Source: Gemmatimonadota bacterium (GTDB lineage Bacteria; Gemmatimonadota; Gemmatimonadetes; Longimicrobiales; Gaopeijiaceae). From it: a stretch of DNA of 7,311 bases. The position numbers and the translations under genes were made by a program. The notes beneath the pieces were generated by a model. The model did no database searches. It was not told the origin of the DNA and saw nothing but the letters and a program-made list of their open reading frames with translations. Every line of letters starts with the position of its first letter. Position 1 is the stretch's first letter. Where the stretch lies: the NCBI GenBank assembly GCA_024638395.1, contig JAHEKK010000152.1, positions 1 to 7,311 on the forward strand, written 5' to 3'. This document shows positions 1 to 4,591 of this stretch, piece after piece.

Positions 1-837
1 TCCGGTGGAGAAGAAATCGCTGGGATCATAGAAGGGGTTGTCCCCGTCTCCAGGCGCCGATGCCATCCGTACCAGGGAGTAAGGCAGGATCTCGAGACGG
101 CGGGGCGGACTCAGATCGCGGAGTCCCTGAAGCCGGCCGAAGCGCGACACGATCGCCGACTCCCCCCGGGAGAGGGGAGCCCAGACACTGGTTTCCTGGT
201 GGCGGGCGATGACCCGGACGAAATTGATCCCCCACGTCTGCTCACGGGCCGCTCCGAAGCGGAGCTGGGAGTAGGGGATGCGAAATTCCGCGGTCCAACC
301 GCCGTCGTCGGTTGAGGTGGCCACGTCCCAAACGGCGTCCCACGAGTCATCCTCGTTGGTGTCGTCGAAGTGGTAGCTGTCTTTCTTGACACCGGCCGGG
401 TTGACGCCGAACCGGAATGCGGTCCGTCTGTCGTCGTAGCTGTCGATGACGACTTCAAGCCAGTCCGAGTACGGCTCCTCGTCCCGACGTGCGAGCTGGG
501 CGACGATGGCCTGCGCATTGCTGTCCAGGGCGCGCATGGCCACGTAGAGGGCATCGGGCCCGTAGAGTACCCGTGCCTCGGTCGGCTCCGCCGGGGCGGC
601 GCCCTCTGCGGGCTCGAATTGGACGAAATCATTGGCCACCGCGACCCCGGACCACTGGGGATCATCCAAACGTCCATCCAGGATCGGGGGCGGGCCGGCC
701 AGGGGCGTCGCTTCGAGCGTCGGAACGGTCCGGCTGAGGCTCACGGACTCCTCCTGCAGATCCTGACCGCTCACGGCCGCGGCGCATAGACACCACAACC
801 CGGGTACGGCACCGGCCAATCCTCGTCGACGTCCCAT
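1..837 (-). CDS. Secreted CBM9-like / DUF5916 protein, N-terminal part (runs off the left edge)
   Basis: The start is ATG at 837 on the minus strand, with a good Shine-Dalgarno GGAGG (848-844) six bases upstream. The frame is open for 279 codons to the window edge, so the C-terminus is missing. Residues 1 to about 24 form a signal peptide: MGRRR, a hydrophobic core, then AVSG before QDL. No lipobox is visible. Residues ~48-225 resemble the carbohydrate-binding family 9-like domain: PPILDGRLDDPQW at the start, an LYVAMRALD strand, SDWLEVVIDSYDDRRTAF, WTAEFRIPYSQLRF and WGINFVRVI. From ~233 (SRFGRLQGLRDL, then RRLEILPYSL) it enters the DUF5916 region, which in full-length relatives is predicted to be a large outer-membrane beta structure; that part lies outside the window. 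Family members are common in Bacteroidota, Gemmatimonadota and relatives. The ligand is unknown, and no glycan role can be proved here. It is transcribed divergently from the dapF-like gene. Confidence 0.85.
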   Translation of the reverse strand, partial: MGRRRGLAGAVPGLWCLCAAAVSGQDLQEESVSLSRTVPTLEATPLAGPPPILDGRLDDPQWSGVAVANDFVQFEPAEGAAPAEPTEARVLYGPDALYVAMRALDSNAQAIVAQLARRDEEPYSDWLEVVIDSYDDRRTAFRFGVNPAGVKKDSYHFDDTNEDDSWDAVWDVATSTDDGGWTAEFRIPYSQLRFGAAREQTWGINFVRVIARHQETSVWAPLSRGESAIVSRFGRLQGLRDLSPPRRLEILPYSLVRMASAPGDGDNPFYDPSDFFSTG

Positions 838-902
838 CCCACACCTCCCCACAGCGGATTATCGTTACCGATGGCCGCGCACGCGGCCCAGACCCGTCAG
901 GT
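838..902. promoter_or_regulatory. Divergent intergenic region with a perfect 7-2-7 palindrome
   Basis: These 65 bases separate the divergent DUF5916 and dapF-like genes and must carry at least part of both promoters, unless transcription starts inside a gene. A perfect inverted repeat GGCCGCG-CA-CGCGGCC lies at 873-888. The two-base spacer suits a dimeric regulator site better than an RNA hairpin. No convincing -35/-10 pair was found for either direction. The palindrome is visible in the sequence; its role as an operator is inference, and in GC-rich DNA a chance match is possible. Confidence 0.35.
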
Positions 903-1811
903 ATGACGATGCCACGTACAGAAAAGTTGCGCAGTCCCCCCATGGTCGGCGCGGCCTTCTTCAAGGCCCACGGTCATGGGAACGACTACCTGGTCTTTTC
1001 GGCAGGAGACGATCTTGCCCTCACGACACAGGCCATCCAAACCCTCTGCGACCGGTGGCGAGGCGTAGGAGGTGACGGCGTGGTCGTCGTGGGGCCAAGC
1101 GGGGACGGCGCGGTGGCGAGCCTGCGCATGTTCAATCCGGACGGGTCCGAGTTCGAGCGGTCGGGCAACGGCCTTCGCATCGCCGCCCTCTATCTCTTCG
1201 ATCGGGGGTTGGTGGGTCACGACCCGTTTCTCGTGACGGTGTCGGGTGACGACGTGCGCATGTGCGTCGGCGAGGGCAGGATCCCGGCCATCCGGGCTGA
1301 AATGGGCCCTGTGGAGTTCCCCACGGGGCCGCCCTTCGTGGAGGCCGGATCTCTGGCCGCCGACGGGAAGCTCGCTCTGCCCGGCTCCTTTCGGGTTTTG
1401 CCCGTCTCGGTGGGGAACCCTCACGCGGTGGTGTTCGGGGAGTCGTGGACCCGGACGGACCTGGAGCGCTTGGGTCCCTTGGTCTCGAGCCACGAGGCTT
1501 TTCCGCAGGGAACGAACGTGCAGCTCGTCGACCAGGTGGGGGATCAGGCGCTGTCGATGCTCATCTGGGAGCGAGGTGTGGGGCGTACCGCTTCATCGGG
1601 TACCTCGGCTTGTGCCGCGGCCGCCGCCGCCGTCAAGAGCGGCCGGCTGGAGCCTGGTTCCGTCACGGTCGGGATGGAGGGAGGCCAATTCCGGGTGGCC
1701 GTCGGCGTGGACTACGCCGTGGCGTTGGAAGGCCCCGTGCAAGCCGTCTGTTGGGGAGAAGTCGACGCCCGCCTCATCGCCTCGGCGGGGGACCCGCCAC
1801 CGGAGAACTGA
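903..1811 (+). CDS. dapF: Diaminopimelate epimerase family protein with both catalytic Cys replaced by Ser
   Basis: The 302-residue protein belongs to the DapF fold family. DapF interconverts LL- and meso-diaminopimelate for lysine and peptidoglycan synthesis, using two cysteines as the acid/base pair. Family landmarks are clear: KAHGHGNDYLVF (21-32), DRWRGVGGDGVVVV (50-63), FNPDGSEFERSGNG (77-90), SVGNPHAVVF (169-178), GTNVQLV (203-209) and WERGVGRTASSGTSACA (222-238). The Glu-Arg pair that contacts substrate is kept (E223-R224). However, the CGNG cysteine is Ser (S87, tcg 1161-1163) and the CGTGA cysteine is Ser (S232, tcg 1596-1598). The length is close to normal (~275-285) apart from an N-terminal extension. 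The start is uncertain: ATG 903 gives the longest frame, ATG 909 has a weak CAGG seven bases upstream, and ATG 942 would place the start nearer the family norm. It may be a serine-type epimerase, a related racemase, or a protein with changed chemistry. The symbol reflects family, not proven activity. Confidence 0.8.
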   Translation: MTMPRTEKLRSPPMVGAAFFKAHGHGNDYLVFSAGDDLALTTQAIQTLCDRWRGVGGDGVVVVGPSGDGAVASLRMFNPDGSEFERSGNGLRIAALYLFDRGLVGHDPFLVTVSGDDVRMCVGEGRIPAIRAEMGPVEFPTGPPFVEAGSLAADGKLALPGSFRVLPVSVGNPHAVVFGESWTRTDLERLGPLVSSHEAFPQGTNVQLVDQVGDQALSMLIWERGVGRTASSGTSACAAAAAAVKSGRLEPGSVTVGMEGGQFRVAVGVDYAVALEGPVQAVCWGEVDARLIASAGDPPPEN

Positions 1812-1828
1812 TACTGATCTCCGTCCGG

Positions 1829-1848
1829 CGGCCCGCCCCTGAGGGCCG
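1829..1848. terminator. Possible bidirectional terminator hairpin between convergent genes
   Basis: The 45-base gap between the convergent stops (dapF-like ends 1811, lptG ends 1857) contains a perfect six-base-pair stem, CGGCCC (1829-1834) with GGGCCG (1843-1848), and an eight-base loop. The position fits termination of both transcripts. There is no T tract on either side, so this would not be a classical intrinsic terminator. Confidence 0.3.
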
Positions 1849-1856
1849 GTGTACCG

Positions 1857-2924
1857 TCAGGTCCTGACCCGGGACAACAGGAGGACGGCGGCCGCGAAGA
1901 AGAGCATGTTGGGCAACCACGCTGCCCAGAAGGCCGGCAGGCCCCCGGACGAACCGATCGCCCCGAAGACCCGGAGGAGCATCATGTACAGGATGGTGGA
2001 GCCAAGAGACGCCCCGATGCCGAAGGCCGCTCCTCCCCGCTTTGCCGTGGTCGCAAGGGGGGCCCCGAACAGGATGATGACCATGGTCGCCGCCGGAATG
2101 GCCAGCTTCTGTTCCTTCTTGACCAGGAGCTCGTTGGGATTGCCGCCGGAGCGGTAGATCGCGTCCGCCTTCTCGCCCAGCTCGGCGTAGGTCAGCTCCT
2201 CGTCGCCCGGCGGCTCCTCCAGCAATTCCTCGGGAGGAAGATCCAGGTGCCGGGGACGGTAGCGGTCGAAGGCATAAGCGACCTCTTCGCCCTGTGGGGA
2301 GATCTTCCTGAGGTATCCCTGATGGAAGGTCCACCCGGCGTGATCGGTGTAGAACGCCTGCTCAGCCCAGACGTGGCGTAGAGAGCCGTCGTTCTCAGGG
2401 ACTTCGAGGACAATGCGTTCCATCGACCCCGAAGCGACCAGCAGGCGCTGGACGGAGAGGGTCTCCTGCTCCTTCGTCTGGTAGACGAAGTTCTGGCGCC
2501 ACTCCTTGCGGACCTCCCGCTCCTTGAACCACTCGGCCGATTTCCGGTTGGTGACCGGCACCACGTCGCTCATATAGAGCGCGAATCCGGTGAGGACCGC
2601 GCCCATGACTCCCAAAGGGAGTACGAGGCGGTGGAACGAGATCCCGCCCCCCTTGGCCGCCACGATCTCCGAATGCGTCGTCATGGAGTGGACGGTGAAC
2701 ACCGCCGCCACCAAGCCTGCGATGGGGAACGACAGGAGCATGTAGTGGGGATACATGTACAGGTATCCCATCCCCATCTCGAACAGTGAAACGCCCCGGT
2801 CCAGGTGGTCGTCCAACTTTTCCGTTACGTCACCCAGCACGAAGAGCAACGGAGCTCCGACCACGAAGCGGATGAAGAGACGCAGGAAAGCGCCCGCCAC
2901 CATCCGGTCCAGGATCCGGATCAT
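1857..2924 (-). CDS. lptG: LptF/LptG-family permease, LptG-like (second gene of pair)
   Basis: This is an inner-membrane subunit of the LPS export ABC transporter (LptB2FG), which extracts LPS and passes it to the periplasmic bridge. I chose ATG at 2924, giving 355 residues, because it overlaps the lptF stop in an ATGA (2924-2921) and has AAGGTGG upstream. A GTG at 2936 would add four residues but has no proper ribosome site. The fold is six membrane helices, at roughly 10-32, 55-78, 99-120, 274-293, 299-322 and 331-351, with a periplasmic beta-jellyroll-type domain at ~121-272 between helices 3 and 4. The cytoplasmic loop after helix 2 carries THSEIVAAKGGGIS, the family coupling-helix motif that contacts LptB. 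Length matches E. coli LptG (360). The start MIRILDRMVAG resembles LptG more than LptF. No lptB, lptA or lptC lies in the window. Confidence 0.87.
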   Translation of the reverse strand: MIRILDRMVAGAFLRLFIRFVVGAPLLFVLGDVTEKLDDHLDRGVSLFEMGMGYLYMYPHYMLLSFPIAGLVAAVFTVHSMTTHSEIVAAKGGGISFHRLVLPLGVMGAVLTGFALYMSDVVPVTNRKSAEWFKEREVRKEWRQNFVYQTKEQETLSVQRLLVASGSMERIVLEVPENDGSLRHVWAEQAFYTDHAGWTFHQGYLRKISPQGEEVAYAFDRYRPRHLDLPPEELLEEPPGDEELTYAELGEKADAIYRSGGNPNELLVKKEQKLAIPAATMVIILFGAPLATTAKRGGAAFGIGASLGSTILYMMLLRVFGAIGSSGGLPAFWAAWLPNMLFFAAAVLLLSRVRT

Positions 2925-4345
2925 GCCTCGAGCCACCTTCGATAGGGCGTGGAGGTCCAGCGCCAGACGCTACGCCAGATCTCGGTCCAACCGCCCCCGC
3001 GGGCAGACGCCACCCAGTTGCCCATCTTGCCCACCATGACGACGCCGGCGATGAGGAAGATGAAGTTGGGAGCCCACATGACCCAGAAGGGGTCGGCCAG
3101 CCCTTTGTCCGCCAGCTTCTCCCCACCGATCAGACCCATCCAATAGACCGACATGACGAGGGCGGAAACGGAAATCACCATTCCCACGCCCCCTCTCGGG
3201 AAGCGGACCCCGATCGGGGCCCCGATCAGGACGAACACGATACATGCAAACGCGATGGTGTACTTCTTGTGGATCTCCACCTCGTGCTTGTTGACCTGTC
3301 TGCGGAGCGCCTCCATTCGGGTTACGCTGGTCCGGGTCGTGACGGCCAGCGTCTGGGTCATTCCGTCGGGAGGCAGGTTGGCGGTCTGCGCAAATACCGT
3401 CGTTCGCTGGCCCTCGGCCGAGGCCTTTCGTAGAGAGTCCGCTGCTGGACCGATCCCCAGGGCCCGCTCCACGGCTTCCTTCGAACGGGCCGCCGCTTCT
3501 TCTCGGGCGCTGTCCAACTGGCCCTGCTTCTGGAGTACCTGATCCTTCAGCATCGCGATCGACATCTCACGGTCGCTTCGCTGATCTCCGTCGTGACGCT
3601 CGAGAACGTCGCTGACGCCTCGCATGACGACCACTTGTCGGTCGAACGTCATCTGCTGGAAGGTGCCATCCTCACCCGAGCCCACCTCGTACATGTGCCC
3701 GCTGTACAGCCGTAGGTATAGGTCCGTGAGGCTGCGGTTCAGGGTCATCTCGCCCCGGTCCGCGTAGGTCGTGCGCCGAGATCCGCCGCGGCTGACGTCG
3801 TAGATGACGATGTCGTAGAGCTCCGACGTGGACGGGTCGATGCGCTCGGCCTTCAGGAAGTAGGGTCCGGTTCCGTCGTCCGTATCGATCCTGTTGACCA
3901 CCCGCTCCTTCAACTGGAACGTGGGGCTCTTCTGTCCGATCGAGATGCTCAGGTTCTTGAGCCGGTGGTTGGCTTCGGGGAGCACTCGATCGTTGAATCC
4001 ATAGGTGACGCCGGCGAGGAGGATGCCGCAGGCGAGGACCGGCACCAGGAGCTTCCGAGGCCGGATCCCTCCGGCGGACATGGCGATGATTTCGCTGTGA
4101 GCCGCCAGGTCGCTGAAGGTATACAGCACGGCCACCAACACCCCGAGGGGGAGCGTCAATGCGATCGTGTGGGGAAGCGCCAGAAGGACGAACTCGATGA
4201 TGATGTCCCAGGGGAGTCCTTTGCCCACGAGGCGTTCCAGCCGCTGGGCAATCGCGTTGACGAAAAGCAGCCCCGTCAAGAGCGAAAACGCGAAGAGGAA
4301 TGGTCCCAGGTGGGAACGGACGAGGTAGCGGGTGAGGATTCCCAT
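2921..4345 (-). CDS. lptF: LptF/LptG-family permease, LptF-like, with long helical insert
   Basis: This is the first gene of the lptFG operon and the partner permease subunit of the LPS exporter. The N-terminus MGILTRYLVRSHLGPFLFAF is typical of LptF. Membrane helices lie at about 12-34, 46-76, 98-118, 361-380, 386-406 and 421-440. The coupling-helix motif AHSEIIAMSAGGI is at 82-94. The periplasmic domain (~119-250) holds strands such as PYFLKAERID and LYDIVIYDVSRGG. It differs from E. coli LptF (366 residues) in being 474 long. The excess is a charged Lys/Glu/Arg/Gln-rich, probably helical or coiled-coil segment at ~256-358, just before helix 4, plus a Trp/Arg-rich tail (444-474) after helix 6. 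The ATG at 4345 has only a weak GGGG eight bases upstream. Its stop overlaps the lptG start in an ATGA, implying translational coupling. Confidence 0.88.
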   Translation of the reverse strand: MGILTRYLVRSHLGPFLFAFSLLTGLLFVNAIAQRLERLVGKGLPWDIIIEFVLLALPHTIALTLPLGVLVAVLYTFSDLAAHSEIIAMSAGGIRPRKLLVPVLACGILLAGVTYGFNDRVLPEANHRLKNLSISIGQKSPTFQLKERVVNRIDTDDGTGPYFLKAERIDPSTSELYDIVIYDVSRGGSRRTTYADRGEMTLNRSLTDLYLRLYSGHMYEVGSGEDGTFQQMTFDRQVVVMRGVSDVLERHDGDQRSDREMSIAMLKDQVLQKQGQLDSAREEAAARSKEAVERALGIGPAADSLRKASAEGQRTTVFAQTANLPPDGMTQTLAVTTRTSVTRMEALRRQVNKHEVEIHKKYTIAFACIVFVLIGAPIGVRFPRGGVGMVISVSALVMSVYWMGLIGGEKLADKGLADPFWVMWAPNFIFLIAGVVMVGKMGNWVASARGGGWTEIWRSVWRWTSTPYRRWLEA

Positions 4346-4588
4346 GGATCAGACCCCGTCGGGCCTAGGCCGGGCGCTCGGGTGCATGGGCATCGATCTG
4401 TCGAACCGTCCTCGTGGCTGTCCTCGGCCGGGAGAGACGCCCCCGCCGGTTCTTGTTGTTTCCCGCCCACGGGCGGGGCAACCTTCTACACCTTATCTAA
4501 AGTACCGATCCCCATCGAGTCCTTTGAAGCCAACGTCCCGGTTCGCGACCGATAGAACAGCACCCGAAGCGGACGCCGGAGCTCTCCT
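4346..4588. promoter_or_regulatory. Divergent intergenic region between lptF and the sprA-like gene
   Basis: These 243 bases hold no gene I can support. They must serve lptFG (leftward) and the sprA-like gene (rightward). The most AT-rich patch, around 4484-4502 (TTATCTAAAG at 4493-4502), is a plausible -10 area, but no well-spaced -35 was found. An interrupted inverted repeat occupies 4455-4482 and is listed separately. At the right end a GGAG (4578-4581) sits seven bases before the GTG start of the sprA-like gene. Confidence 0.4.
4455..4482. repeat. Inverted repeat, GTTG..CCCGCCC-ac-GGGCGGG..CAAC
   Basis: A perfect seven-base inverted repeat, CCCGCCC (4462-4468) and GGGCGGG (4471-4477), is separated by two bases. 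It is flanked by a second matching pair, GTTG (4455-4458) and CAAC (4479-4482), with a 3-versus-1 base internal loop. As RNA it could form a six-pair stem closed by CACG. As DNA it could be an operator for the divergent genes. There is no T tract, so it is not a standard terminator. The symmetry is observed; the function is unknown. Confidence 0.5.
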
Positions 4589-4591
4589 GTG
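4578..4591 (+). promoter_or_regulatory. Ribosome binding site supporting the GTG start of the sprA-like gene
   Basis: GGAG at 4578-4581 lies seven bases before GTG 4589. An in-frame TAG at 4553-4555 closes the frame upstream, and no other start codon occurs between that stop and 4589. The GTG is therefore the first possible start in this frame. Confidence 0.6.

Noticed and set aside
370..789. A 139-codon plus-strand open frame opposite the DUF5916 protein
   Set aside because: The minus strand has a signal peptide, ribosome site and CBM9-like motifs. The plus-strand frame has none of these.
897..1493. A 198-codon minus-strand open frame inside the dapF-like gene
   Set aside because: It lies antisense to clear DapF-fold motifs and has His/Arg-rich composition typical of a reverse-frame shadow.
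1612..1638. GCC-rich short repeat in the dapF-like gene
   Set aside because: It encodes the Ala-rich helix that normally follows the second active-site loop in DapF proteins (SACAAAAAAAV), so it is explained by the protein family rather than by a repeat element.
3965..4555. A 196-codon plus-strand open frame covering the lptF 5' end and the intergenic region
   Set aside because: The composition is charged and low in hydrophobic residues, with no family resemblance. Most of it lies antisense to the well-supported lptF N-terminus.
4524..4556. TTGAAG ... GATAGA as a sigma-70 promoter for sprA
   Set aside because: The gap between the two boxes is about 21 bases, too long for a normal promoter, and the boxes match the consensus poorly.
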